NCBI RefSeq assembly: GCF_014651815.1
Contig: NZ_BMXP01000012.1
Location: 6,494-70,493 of the forward strand
Length of the DNA stretch: 64,000 bases
Direction of reading: 5' to 3'
Origin: Alteromonas halophila
Lineage (GTDB): Bacteria > Pseudomonadota > Gammaproteobacteria > Enterobacterales > Alteromonadaceae
Notes under the pieces: model-generated
What the model was told of the DNA's origin: nothing
The model's input: the letters and a program-made list of their open reading frames with translations, nothing else
Database searches by the model: none
Made by a program: the position numbers and the translations under genes
In this document: one piece after another, positions 9,025 to 17,705 of the stretch
How positions within the stretch are numbered: position 1 is the first letter of the stretch
Layout of the letters: the number at the start of each line of letters is the position of its first letter

Positions 9025-10827
9025 ATGGCAGATCAACTCATTCCACGTCGCGAACTGCGCTTTCAGTTGTATGAAATGCTGGATGCCAGCGCACTGTGCG
9101 ATTTTCCACGTTTTAGTGAACACTCGGTTGAGACATTTGAGGCGGTCCTGGATACGGCTGAAAAAATCGCTGAAGAGACATTTCTCAATCATAATGCGAA
9201 AGCCGACCAGAATGAGCCGACCTTCGACGGAAAGAAAGTGAGCATGCTTGATGAGGTAAAGACAGCGTTTAATGCTTACCGTGATGCTGGCTTTATTGCC
9301 GGGCATTTCGATTTTGAAGACGGCGGTATGCAACTTCCCAGTTTAATTACTAATGCCTGTGCCGGCTATTTCTTAACGGCGAATCCGTCGACGACAGCGT
9401 ATCCGTTTTTAACCGCGGCGGCAGCCAATGTAATACGCCACTTTGGCTCTGCCGAGCTTCAGGCTCAGTTTCTCCCCGATATGCTGACAGGACGCTTTAC
9501 CGGGACAATGGCACTGACAGAGCCCCATGCGGGCTCGTCGCTGGCTGATATCACATCAAGCGCGACGCCTGCGGAGGATGGTAGTTACCGGCTTAAAGGC
9601 AGCAAATTATATATCTCTGGCGGTGAGCATGAATTATCCAACAATATTGTGCATCTTGTTCTGGCAAAAATTCCCGGCGGCCCTACTGGCGTTAAAGGTA
9701 TCTCATTGTTTGTCGTACCCAAATACCGCCTTGACGAAAATGGCGAGCCGGGCACGCGCAATGATGTCAGTCTGGCCGGTCTAATTCACAAGATGGGGTA
9801 CCGCGGCACAACGTCAACAGCACTGACCTTTGGCGACAATGGTGACTGTCATGCTTACCTTGTTGGTGAGCCGCATCAGGGCTTGCGGTATATGTTTATG
9901 ATGATGAATGAGGCGCGTATCGGCGTGGGCTACGGGGCCGCCATGATTGGTTACCGCGGCTATCGTTATTCTCTGGATTATGCCAAAGAGCGAACGCAGG
10001 GGCGTAAAGCCGGGCCACAAGGTAACACATCAAAGCAGTGTGCCATCATTGAGCATGGCGATGTAAAGCGCATGCTGCTCGCGCAGAAAGCCTATACCGA
10101 AGGGGGCATGGCGCTCTGTCTGTACGGCAGCTACCTGGTAGATTGTATGGCCTGTGCAGACGATGACGAGGAAAAAGCGACCCTGGGACAACTGATTGAT
10201 CTTCTCACCCCGGTCTTTAAGGCCTGGCCATCTGAATTTGGACCGAAGGCCAATGATCTGGCGATCCAGGTGTTGGGTGGAGCCGGCTATACCCGTGAAT
10301 ATCCGGTTGAACAATGCTGGCGGGACAACCGTTTAAACCCCATCCATGAGGGCACCAATGGTATTCAGGCGCTGGATCTGCTGGGGCGCAAGCTATGGCA
10401 GCAAAACGGTCAGGGGCTTGATGCACTGATGAAACGCGTTAAAGCAGACTTTGCCCGGGCAACAATGCCACAGTCTCGCGCTTTAAGTTCGCGATTGCTT
10501 CCGTACATCGATCAGCTTGATACGCTTATCCGCCAGTCTGCCGAAGACCTGCGCAGCGAAAAACAGTCGATTGCGCTGACTAACGCCAGTTGCTTTCTCA
10601 ATATTTTTTCAGCCTGTGTGGTGAGCTGGATCTGGTTACGCCAGGCAATCGTTGCAGAGGCCGCTCTGGCCGAAGGCAGCGCAGAGCATGACGCGGACTT
10701 TTACAACGGCAAACTGGCGGCAGCAACGTACTATATTCACTGGGAATTACCGCTGGTTAAGCGGGATATTGACATCATTAGCACCTCCGATGCGACCTGT
10801 GAGCAGGTCGCACCGGACTATTTTTAA
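9025..10827 (+). CDS. Acyl-CoA dehydrogenase with C-terminal extension
   Basis: A 600-residue FAD enzyme expected to introduce an alpha,beta double bond into an acyl-CoA. It has the N-terminal helical domain, the flavin-binding middle region (FTGTMALTEPHAGSSLADI) and the C-terminal helical domain (VLGGAGYTREYPVEQCWRD). The likely catalytic base is E442 in NPIHEGTNGIQ. An extra ~120-residue C-terminal domain makes it longer than classical 380-residue enzymes, as in the group with a PF12806-type tail. It is first in an operon with gaps of 12, 5 and 10 bases to the next three genes, and divergent from the AraC regulator. Substrate chain length is not deducible. Confidence 0.93.
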   Translation: MADQLIPRRELRFQLYEMLDASALCDFPRFSEHSVETFEAVLDTAEKIAEETFLNHNAKADQNEPTFDGKKVSMLDEVKTAFNAYRDAGFIAGHFDFEDGGMQLPSLITNACAGYFLTANPSTTAYPFLTAAAANVIRHFGSAELQAQFLPDMLTGRFTGTMALTEPHAGSSLADITSSATPAEDGSYRLKGSKLYISGGEHELSNNIVHLVLAKIPGGPTGVKGISLFVVPKYRLDENGEPGTRNDVSLAGLIHKMGYRGTTSTALTFGDNGDCHAYLVGEPHQGLRYMFMMMNEARIGVGYGAAMIGYRGYRYSLDYAKERTQGRKAGPQGNTSKQCAIIEHGDVKRMLLAQKAYTEGGMALCLYGSYLVDCMACADDDEEKATLGQLIDLLTPVFKAWPSEFGPKANDLAIQVLGGAGYTREYPVEQCWRDNRLNPIHEGTNGIQALDLLGRKLWQQNGQGLDALMKRVKADFARATMPQSRALSSRLLPYIDQLDTLIRQSAEDLRSEKQSIALTNASCFLNIFSACVVSWIWLRQAIVAEAALAEGSAEHDADFYNGKLAAATYYIHWELPLVKRDIDIISTSDATCEQVAPDYF

Positions 10828-10839
10828 AAGGACACAAAC

Positions 10840-11847
10840 ATGCAATACAAACAATGGCAACTGACTTCCCGCCCGGTAGGCGAGCCGTCGCGTGACAACT
10901 TTGAGCTGGCAACGGTTTCGCTGCCGGAAGTCGGGGAGAATCAACTTGCAGTAAAAATTCATTATATCTCGCTGGACCCGGCCATGCGTGGCTGGATGAA
11001 TGAGGGTAAATCGTACATTGAGCCGGTACAGATTGGTGATGTAATGCGCGCGGGTACCGTGGCGGAGGTCATTGAGTCACGCGCTGAAGGCTTTGCTGTT
11101 GGCGATATGGTGTACGGTAATTTTGGTGTACAGGAGTACGCGGTTGTTGACACAAAAGGGATCCACAAGGTCGACCCATCACTGGCACCGCTGCCGCGGT
11201 ACCTGGGTGTACTGGGGATGCCTGGTATGACGGCGTATTTTGGGTTACTGAAAACCGGGCTGCCAAAAGAAGGTGAAACGGTTGTCGTATCCGGTGCCGC
11301 AGGTGCCGTCGGCGGTGTTGTCGGTCAGATCGCCAAGATTAAAGGCTGCCACGTCGTGGGGATTGCCGGAGGCAAAGAGAAATGTGATTACCTGACCCAC
11401 GAGTTAGGGTTTGATGCTGCCGTCGATTACAAAGATGACGACTTTCGGGGCAAGCTGAAGGCGGCATGTCCTAAAGGGGTAGATGTCTACTTTGACAATG
11501 TCGGCGGCGATATTCTGGATGAGGTGCTGACCCGTATTAATCTGCATGCCCGCATTGTTATTTGCGGCGCGATCAGTCAGTACAACAATACGAAAGCGGT
11601 GAAAGGCCCCTCTAATTATCTGTCACTGCTCGTTAACCGCGCCAGAATGGAAGGTATTGTGGTGTTTGATAACGTTAAACATTATGGCGAAGCAGCACAG
11701 GAAATGGCGACCTGGTTAGGTCAGGGTAAACTGCACGCCAAAGAGCATGTGGTGGAAGGGCTGGAGACCTTCCCGGAAACGCTGATGATGCTGTTTAAAG
11801 GTGAAAACTTTGGCAAGCTGGTGTTAAAAGTGAATCATCAGGAGTAG
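10840..11847 (+). CDS. NADP-dependent MDR oxidoreductase (CurA / leukotriene-B4 dehydrogenase-like)
   Basis: A 335-residue zinc-independent medium-chain reductase. The N-terminal region has ISLDPAMRGWMNEGKSY, typical of the prostaglandin/leukotriene reductase and CurA branch. The nucleotide-binding loop is SGAAGAVGGVVGQIAK (about residues 150-165), followed by CHVVGIAGGKEKCDYL and DVYFDNVGG. Such enzymes reduce C=C bonds of enones using NADPH. An AAAAGGACA site precedes the ATG, and it lies 12 bases after the acyl-CoA dehydrogenase. In context it probably acts on an unsaturated ketone or acyl intermediate of the same pathway. Confidence 0.92.
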   Translation: MQYKQWQLTSRPVGEPSRDNFELATVSLPEVGENQLAVKIHYISLDPAMRGWMNEGKSYIEPVQIGDVMRAGTVAEVIESRAEGFAVGDMVYGNFGVQEYAVVDTKGIHKVDPSLAPLPRYLGVLGMPGMTAYFGLLKTGLPKEGETVVVSGAAGAVGGVVGQIAKIKGCHVVGIAGGKEKCDYLTHELGFDAAVDYKDDDFRGKLKAACPKGVDVYFDNVGGDILDEVLTRINLHARIVICGAISQYNNTKAVKGPSNYLSLLVNRARMEGIVVFDNVKHYGEAAQEMATWLGQGKLHAKEHVVEGLETFPETLMMLFKGENFGKLVLKVNHQE

Positions 11848-11852
11848 CAGTT

Positions 11853-12608
11853 ATGACTGTTGAAAATAAGCACATTCTGATAACCGGTGGTGGCTCAGGG
11901 ATCGGTGCCGCTGTGGCGCGCCTGACCGCCAGTCGCGGTGCACTGGTTGGTGTGGCTGACGTCCATTCAGACAACGCACGTGACGTGGTGGCTGATATAG
12001 AGCGCAATGGCGGGCGTGCCTATGCTGTCAGTGTCGATGTCACTTCTGCAGAAGCTATCGCTGATATGTTTAAGGTTGCCGCTGAAAAATCGGCGGTACT
12101 GGATGTCCTTATCAATAACGCCGGTGTGGATCATCTGCCGGCGCCCATGCATGAGGTCAGTGATGAGGCGTTGATGCGCAATATCGATGTGAATCTGATT
12201 GGCGTATGGCGCTGTATGCGCCGCGCAATAGGTACAATGCTGGGGCAGGGCCATGGGCAGATCATCAATCTGGCGTCGGTCGCCGGTTTGCGCAGCGCAC
12301 CAATGATCAGCGCCTACAGCGCTACCAAGCACGCTGTCATTGGTCTGACCCGCTCAACAGCAGTAGAGTATGCCCGCGCCAATATCCGCATCAATGCAGT
12401 ATGCCCGAGTTTCGTCGACACACCCATGGTACAGGGCGTGCTTTCCCATATGGATGAGCGGGGCCGCAATGGCATCATCAGGGCAAACCCCATGAAGCGA
12501 CTGGGTAAACCGGATGAAATATCAGGGGCGATTGCCTGGCTTTGTTCAGACGAGTCGTCATTTATGACCGGACAGTCGGTGGTACTGGACGGCGGGATGC
12601 TCGCATAA
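11853..12608 (+). CDS. Short-chain dehydrogenase/reductase (SDR) 1
   Basis: A 251-residue classical SDR. It shows the cofactor motif TGGGSGIG (11-18), NNAG (about 90), the catalytic serine in INLASVAGL and Y155-x3-K159 in YSATKHA. An aspartate after strand 2 (VGVADVHSD) points to NAD rather than NADP. It probably oxidises or reduces a hydroxyacyl or hydroxy-ketone intermediate made by the enzymes encoded upstream. It is separated from the previous gene by 5 bases. Confidence 0.92.
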   Translation: MTVENKHILITGGGSGIGAAVARLTASRGALVGVADVHSDNARDVVADIERNGGRAYAVSVDVTSAEAIADMFKVAAEKSAVLDVLINNAGVDHLPAPMHEVSDEALMRNIDVNLIGVWRCMRRAIGTMLGQGHGQIINLASVAGLRSAPMISAYSATKHAVIGLTRSTAVEYARANIRINAVCPSFVDTPMVQGVLSHMDERGRNGIIRANPMKRLGKPDEISGAIAWLCSDESSFMTGQSVVLDGGMLA

Positions 12609-12618
12609 GGAGAACACA

Positions 12619-13380
12619 ATGAGTGATTTATTTGATTTAAATGGAAAAGTTGCACTGGTCACCGGTGCCAGCCGGGGGATTGGTGAGTCGATTGCACGAC
12701 TGCTGGCCAGCCAGGGCGCGCATGTGATTGTGTCCAGTCGAAAACTGGAAGGCTGTGAAGAAGTGGCCGCGTCCATCCGCAATGCTGGTGGCAGTGCCAG
12801 TGCCTGGGCGTGCCATGTGGGTGATATGGCACAAATTACTGAGACATTCAGTCATATTAAAGAAAGCTACGGTAAGCTGGATATTCTGGTTAATAATGCT
12901 GCGGCAAACCCGTATTTTGGTCACATTCTGGATACTGATCTGGGCGCTTACAGCAAAACAGTGGATGTCAATATCCGCGGCTATTTCTTTATGTCGGTGG
13001 AAGCCGGTAAGCTCATGCGCGAGCAGGGCGGTGGCGTGATTTTAAATACTGCATCAGTCAATGGCGTGGTACCCGGTGATATGCAGGGGATTTATTCGAT
13101 CACCAAAGCGGCGGTGATCAGCATGACGAAATCGTTTGCCAAAGAGTGCGGGCCACTTAATATTCGGGTAAATGCCTTGCTGCCGGGCCTGACCGATACA
13201 AAGTTTGCATCAGCGCTGACCAGCAACGATGCCATTCTCAAAAAGGCCTTGCATCAAATCCCTCTGGGGCGGGTTGCGGATCCGGATGAAATGGCAGGCG
13301 CTGTGCTTTATCTGGTGTCAGATGCATCAAGTTATACCACTGGCACCACGATCACGGTTGACGGTGGTATGCTGGCTTAG
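12619..13380 (+). CDS. Short-chain dehydrogenase/reductase (SDR) 2
   Basis: A 253-residue SDR with TGASRGIG (15-22), a basic residue after strand 2 (VIVSSRKLEG) that suggests NADP(H), the serine in LNTASVNG, and Y159-x3-K163 (YSITKAA). It is only moderately similar to the neighbouring SDR, so this is not a recent tandem duplication. It is preceded by AAGGAGAA (RBS) and is the last gene of the four-gene operon; a terminator follows at 13507. Confidence 0.92.
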   Translation: MSDLFDLNGKVALVTGASRGIGESIARLLASQGAHVIVSSRKLEGCEEVAASIRNAGGSASAWACHVGDMAQITETFSHIKESYGKLDILVNNAAANPYFGHILDTDLGAYSKTVDVNIRGYFFMSVEAGKLMREQGGGVILNTASVNGVVPGDMQGIYSITKAAVISMTKSFAKECGPLNIRVNALLPGLTDTKFASALTSNDAILKKALHQIPLGRVADPDEMAGAVLYLVSDASSYTTGTTITVDGGMLA

Positions 13381-13506
13381 CCAGTCAGGACATTACTACC
13401 AGAGCTAGCTTCAAGGCAGTCTGTGAGTCATTGTTAAGATTTTTCAGCGCGGAAATGCGCTTACAGGCAATGGTGACAGGTAGTGTATTGAAACGTTGTG
13501 AGGGAC

Positions 13507-13544
13507 TGACTGGCAGCGCGGCTGCCAGTCATTTTTGGTTTTTT
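13507..13544 (+). terminator. Terminator of the acyl-CoA dehydrogenase/SDR operon
   Basis: An 11-bp stem (TGACTGGCAGC / GCTGCCAGTCA, 13507-13517 and 13521-13531) with a GCG loop is followed by TTTTTGGTTTTTT. The T-run touches the 3' end of the convergent aminotransferase gene. Confidence 0.88.
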
Positions 13545-14733
13545 ATAAAACTGAGACCAGTGCTTTGGCCAGGGTGTCGACATTCTGTTTGTTAATGCCG
13601 GCAATATTGACCCGGCTTGAATCAACAAAATACACGCTGTGCTCGTCGCGCATCGCCTGTACCTGCTGCGGGCTTATACACAGAAATGAGAACATGCCTT
13701 TTTGTTGCTCAACAAAGCTGAAGTCGCGATCAAGACCGTTTTCATTGAGCTTTTCGACCAGCATGGACCGCAGACTCTGCATGCGATTGCGCATTGCATC
13801 GACTTCGCCTATCCACTCTTTGGTCAGTGCCTCATCAGACAAAATGATGTCAACCAGCGCACCGCCGTAGGAGGGGGGCATAGAGTAGATGCCACGCGCC
13901 ACATACTGTAACTGGCCCTGCGTAATGTCACGGGTCTGACTGTTATTGGAAATAACCGCCGCCAGGCCGACACGTTCGCGGTAAAGACCGAAGTTTTTAC
14001 TGCAGGACGCCGCAATAATGACCTCGGGCAGGTTTTCTGCCATCAGGCGCACACCATAGGCGTCAGCATCCAGCCCGTCGCCAAAGCCCAGATAAGCCAC
14101 ATCCAGAAACGGTAAAAAGCCACGTTCCTGTGCCAGTTCCAGGACAGCATCCCATTGATCGCGGGTTAAATCTGCACCGGTGGGGTTATGGCAGCAGCCA
14201 TGCAGCAGCACCACATCGCCTTTTTCCGTTTTCCTGAGGGTTTCCATCATGGCATCAAAACGAATGCTTGCGGTTTCTTTATCAAAATACGGGTAGGTTT
14301 CAAGCTGCAGTCCCGCTGAGCCGATCAATGGAATATGGTTGGCCCAGGTGGGATCACTGACCCACACTCTTACCTTTTCACTACACCGTACCAACAGCTC
14401 AGACAGGATCCGTAACGCACCACATCCACCAGGTGCCTGCACCGCTGCGACACGGTTGGCCATGCGCACCTGGCTGGTTTCGCCTAACAGCAGCGACAAC
14501 ATGCCATCAATAAAGCCCTGGTTTCCCTGCGGCGAAATGTAAGCTTTAGAGGTTTCCTGTTCGAGCAGAATTTTTTGTGCTTTGGCAACACTGGTGAGGA
14601 TTGGGGTATTACCCTGTTCATCTTTATAAACACCGACGCCCAGATCAATTTTATCCGGGTTGGTATCTTCCTTAAACGCAGCAGACAATCCAAGAATGGG
14701 GTCTGGAGAAAGCGGGGGTAATACTTCAAACAC
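13543..14733 (-). CDS. Aromatic amino acid / aspartate aminotransferase (class I, PLP)
   Basis: A 396-residue cytosolic PLP transaminase of the AspC/TyrB subgroup. The Schiff-base lysine is K246 (SCSKNFGLYRERVG); other motifs are HGCCHNPTGADLT, FLDVAYLGFGDG and IKVNIAG-like RVNIAGIN near the C-terminus. It starts MFEVLPPLSPDPILGL, as AspC-type proteins do (MFE-I). It could interconvert aspartate/oxaloacetate or phenylalanine and tyrosine with their keto acids; AspC and TyrB cannot be separated by eye. It is a single gene, convergent with the SDR operon. Confidence 0.92.
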   Translation of the reverse strand: MFEVLPPLSPDPILGLSAAFKEDTNPDKIDLGVGVYKDEQGNTPILTSVAKAQKILLEQETSKAYISPQGNQGFIDGMLSLLLGETSQVRMANRVAAVQAPGGCGALRILSELLVRCSEKVRVWVSDPTWANHIPLIGSAGLQLETYPYFDKETASIRFDAMMETLRKTEKGDVVLLHGCCHNPTGADLTRDQWDAVLELAQERGFLPFLDVAYLGFGDGLDADAYGVRLMAENLPEVIIAASCSKNFGLYRERVGLAAVISNNSQTRDITQGQLQYVARGIYSMPPSYGGALVDIILSDEALTKEWIGEVDAMRNRMQSLRSMLVEKLNENGLDRDFSFVEQQKGMFSFLCISPQQVQAMRDEHSVYFVDSSRVNIAGINKQNVDTLAKALVSVL

Positions 14734-14825
14734 GATAGTTCCTCTAAAATGGTGTAGAAAAAGCAGACAGGCATTATGCCACTGCCAGTTTAAAATTCGA
14801 GTGCCGGGACAAAGAATTTTAGGGT

Positions 14826-15596
14826 TTATTCACCCGTAAGCTGAAATCGTTCTGAAACCTCTGACAGAATTGCCCCCTCGGGTGAGAACTGCCGTTCGTG
14901 CCAGTACAGTTGCAGGTCCTGGTTGACAAGAATAATAGTGGAAGCGCGCGTGCCATAATCCGGGCTTTGAATAAAAATCGAGGACAAACGCTTTTCCCAT
15001 TCTTTACTGATGCCGGTGTCAGGTAACCGGTCGTCGTCAGCCTGTTCGTCATTGCGTAATAAGGCGAACAGGTCTTGTGGAACAATACACTCAGAATGCT
15101 GACAGTATTCACTTAATGACTGCATGCCGCGTGTGACTTTTGGCCAGGGGGCATTTAAGGTTGCGTTCGACAGCCCATGGATCCCCGGCGACACCTCTTG
15201 TAGACGATCTTCAATATTGTTGTACACCTGCAACGCGTTGATGTCGCCAAACAGCAGGTTGTAGCCCTGATACTTTTCCCGGGACTGGCGCAGGCGGGCG
15301 GACAGTGTCTGGTGACTGGGATCGCACAGGCTTTGTGTTACCAGTTCGCCACGGGATTTCGCGTTATCCCGCTGGGCATTGGCGGCGCGGACATTGGTAA
15401 TAGCGGCAATGCGTCCCTGACGGGTAACGCCCATCCATGACCCACCTGCTTCCAAATCTTTTCCTGCCAACAGGTCAGGCGCGTCTGACCAGAAGTGTGA
15501 AGGCAGGGTAGGACGGCGATAAAATTCATCGCGATTCGCCGCGATAATAAGCGGCATGTCCTTACGTTGCTGATTCGCAACAAATAAAATACACAT
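14826..15596 (-). CDS. NRDE family protein (TANGO2-like)
   Basis: A 256-residue protein. The start is placed at the ATG at 15596, where the family's MCILFVA opening begins and GGAG lies upstream, rather than 37 codons earlier. It has the name-giving N-R-D-E motif (IAANRDEFYRRP), GGSWMGVTRQGRIAAITNVR and HGLSNATLNAPWPKV. These are characteristic of the NRDE/TANGO2 superfamily, an Ntn-hydrolase-like fold with cysteine at position 2. The biochemical role in bacteria is not established; the eukaryotic homologue is linked to haem or lipid handling. A single gene with no obvious partner. Confidence 0.88.
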   Translation of the reverse strand: MCILFVANQQRKDMPLIIAANRDEFYRRPTLPSHFWSDAPDLLAGKDLEAGGSWMGVTRQGRIAAITNVRAANAQRDNAKSRGELVTQSLCDPSHQTLSARLRQSREKYQGYNLLFGDINALQVYNNIEDRLQEVSPGIHGLSNATLNAPWPKVTRGMQSLSEYCQHSECIVPQDLFALLRNDEQADDDRLPDTGISKEWEKRLSSIFIQSPDYGTRASTIILVNQDLQLYWHERQFSPEGAILSEVSERFQLTGE

Positions 15597-15783
15597 AAAT
15601 ACTCCGGGCAAGATGTATTCACATCTTCCATAGCAACCAGTACACTCAAAGCTACATAAACGATCTGCTCGTTTTGTACGAGGCGCGCTCACCGACAAAG
15701 TCGTCATTCAGACGCTTCTATGTCACTGAAGGTATAGAAACTCACGCCCCCGTAAACGATGCATTAAAGCAGTCACGTTGTCT

Positions 15784-16389
15784 ATGAAACAAATACTCGA
15801 TAAATCGCTGGCAGGCAGACAGTTGCCTAAACACTGGCCCAACTGGCTTTCCCGGTTTAGCGCCTGGGTTTTGTTTCGCCGCGGCTGGCGGGCAGAGGGA
15901 AATCTGGCTAACCGCCGTAAACTGATCATCAGCATCGCACCGCACACCTCCAACTGGGACTTCTTTGTGGGTCTGTTTGTACTTTTCACCTTGCGTCTTA
16001 AAATTTCCTTTTTTGGTAAACACAGTTTGTTTATTCCGCCAATCGGTGGCTTGCTGCGCTTTATTGGCGGCATTCCGGTTGAGCGGAGTAAGGCTCACGG
16101 CATGGTGGGGGCCATCGCTGAAAAAATTCGTGCGGCAGAGACTATGGTGCTGGTGCTAACGCCGGAAGGCACCCGCAAGCCGGTATTCCCGTGGCGTAGC
16201 GGGTTTATTCAGATAGCCCGTGCCGCGCAGGTGCCAGTACAACTGGTCGGCTTTGATTATAAAAAGAAAACGATAGTGTTTGGGCCCGTCATCGAGCAGG
16301 TTGAAAATGTCGAACAACAGATGCAAACAGTCTATGCATTTTATGCTAGGGTTTGTGGAAAATTTCCAGGCAATTGCTTAATTAAATAA
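15784..16389 (+). CDS. 1-acyl-sn-glycerol-3-phosphate acyltransferase family protein
   Basis: A 201-residue membrane-associated acyltransferase. It has the H-x4-D catalytic motif at H54-D59 (APHTSNWDFF), a substrate-binding block GGIPVERSK and TPEGTRKP. It is shorter than PlsC (about 245) and fits the small lysophospholipid acyltransferase-like group; the acyl acceptor is unknown. The start is uncertain: a TTG at 15778 is also in frame and no strong Shine-Dalgarno sequence is visible. It lies 15 bases upstream of the PLP enzyme gene on the same strand. Confidence 0.88.
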   Translation: MKQILDKSLAGRQLPKHWPNWLSRFSAWVLFRRGWRAEGNLANRRKLIISIAPHTSNWDFFVGLFVLFTLRLKISFFGKHSLFIPPIGGLLRFIGGIPVERSKAHGMVGAIAEKIRAAETMVLVLTPEGTRKPVFPWRSGFIQIARAAQVPVQLVGFDYKKKTIVFGPVIEQVENVEQQMQTVYAFYARVCGKFPGNCLIK

Positions 16390-16404
16390 AGGGAGCGCTC
16401 CTCC

Positions 16405-17646
16405 GTGAAAGACTTAGGGTTCACCACCCGACAGGTGCATGCTGACAGAGTATTAAACCAGCCCGCAGCTGGCGCGGTACATACACCAACTACAAATTCG
16501 GTGTTGTTTGAATATAAAGACGCGCAAGGCATCATTGATGTTTTTCAGGGGAAAGCACCTGGCCACGTTTATGGCCGTTCTTCCTGTCCGTCCGTTGCCG
16601 CCTTGCAGGATATGATCAATCAGCTTGAAGATGGCATTGGCAGTCTGTGTTTTGCAACCGGCATGGCTGCGATTAGCAGCACCCTGTTTGCGCTGTTCAG
16701 GCAGGGCGATCACCTCATTGTCAGCGAATACCTGTTTGGGAATACCCGCAGCTTTTTTGACACACTCAGTGATTTCGGTGTGCAGATCACCTATGTCGAT
16801 GTGACCTCAGTGCAGGCCATCGAGGACGCTTACCAGCCCAATACCCGCGGTGTCTACACAGAAACCGTTGCTAACCCGGTCACGCAGGTTGCGGATATGC
16901 AGGCAATTGGCAAGTACTGCAAGCACCGTAATATTCTGTTTATGGTGGATAACACCATGACGCCGCCACCACTGACGCATGTAAAGCAATTCGACGCGTC
17001 GCTGATTTTTTGTTCACTGACAAAGTACATTGGTGGCCATGGCAACGCGCTGGGCGGGGCTGTTACCGACACTGGCTCCTATGACTGGCAGAACTTTCCT
17101 AATATTGCCGAGGCTTACCGAAGCGCAGAGCCAGCGCAGTGGGGGCTGACCCAGATCAAAAAGCGTGGATTGCGGGATTTAGGCGCAACCCTTTCCGCAG
17201 GTGCCGCACATGCGTTGTCGGTGGGTATGGAAACCTTGTTTTTGCGTCTCGAACGCAGCTGTCGCAATGCGCTGAAGCTTGCCACATTCTTAGAAACGCG
17301 GCCCAAGGTGAAACGGGTCTATTACCCTGGCATGTCCGATCATCCCCAGCACTTTATCGCCCGAGAACAACTTAATGGCTATTATGGGGCAATTTTAAGC
17401 CTTGAGCTGCATGATGAGTATGATCCGGTTGCCTTTATTAACGCGCTTGAACTGGTCATTTGTGCAACGCACCTTGGCGATAACCGCACCCTGGCGCTGC
17501 CGGTAGCTGCCACTATTTTTCATGAGGCTGGCGAACAGGGCCGTGAAAAAATGGGGATCGCTGAGTCGCTCATTCGAATCAGTGTCGGCATTGAAGATAC
17601 TGATGATCTTATCCGGGACTTTGCCCAGGCGTTGGAATCACTGTAG
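16405..17646 (+). CDS. Cystathionine gamma-synthase-family PLP enzyme
   Basis: A 413-residue Cys/Met-metabolism PLP enzyme with a GTG start after GGGAG. The Schiff-base lysine is K207 (CSLTKYIGGHGNALGG); phosphate-binding residues are in YGRSSCPSVAAL, and FATGMAAIS is present. The family includes MetB, MetC, MetZ and methionine gamma-lyase. Specificity cannot be set by eye, and the extended N-terminus (TRQVHADRVLNQP) suggests a distinct subgroup. It follows the acyltransferase gene by 15 bases, possibly one transcript, though the functions are unrelated. It ends at a bidirectional terminator. Confidence 0.88.
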   Translation: MKDLGFTTRQVHADRVLNQPAAGAVHTPTTNSVLFEYKDAQGIIDVFQGKAPGHVYGRSSCPSVAALQDMINQLEDGIGSLCFATGMAAISSTLFALFRQGDHLIVSEYLFGNTRSFFDTLSDFGVQITYVDVTSVQAIEDAYQPNTRGVYTETVANPVTQVADMQAIGKYCKHRNILFMVDNTMTPPPLTHVKQFDASLIFCSLTKYIGGHGNALGGAVTDTGSYDWQNFPNIAEAYRSAEPAQWGLTQIKKRGLRDLGATLSAGAAHALSVGMETLFLRLERSCRNALKLATFLETRPKVKRVYYPGMSDHPQHFIAREQLNGYYGAILSLELHDEYDPVAFINALELVICATHLGDNRTLALPVAATIFHEAGEQGREKMGIAESLIRISVGIEDTDDLIRDFAQALESL

Positions 17647-17656
17647 CGTACTGATA

Positions 17657-17689
17657 ACAAAAAGCCCCGCGTGAAGCGGGGCTGTATTT
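17657..17689. terminator. Bidirectional terminator between two convergent genes
   Basis: An 8-bp GC-rich stem AGCCCCGC / GCGGGGCT (17663-17670 and 17676-17683) with a GTGAA loop. On the minus strand it is followed by TTTTTGTTA and on the plus strand by GTATTTA, so it fits the convergent CHRD gene best. Confidence 0.8.
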
Positions 17690-17705
17690 ATGTTAGCGCC
17701 TCTGA

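Noticed and set aside
11853-13380. Recent tandem duplication of SDR genes
   Set aside because: The two proteins differ at most positions and in predicted cofactor preference, so they are ancient paralogues.
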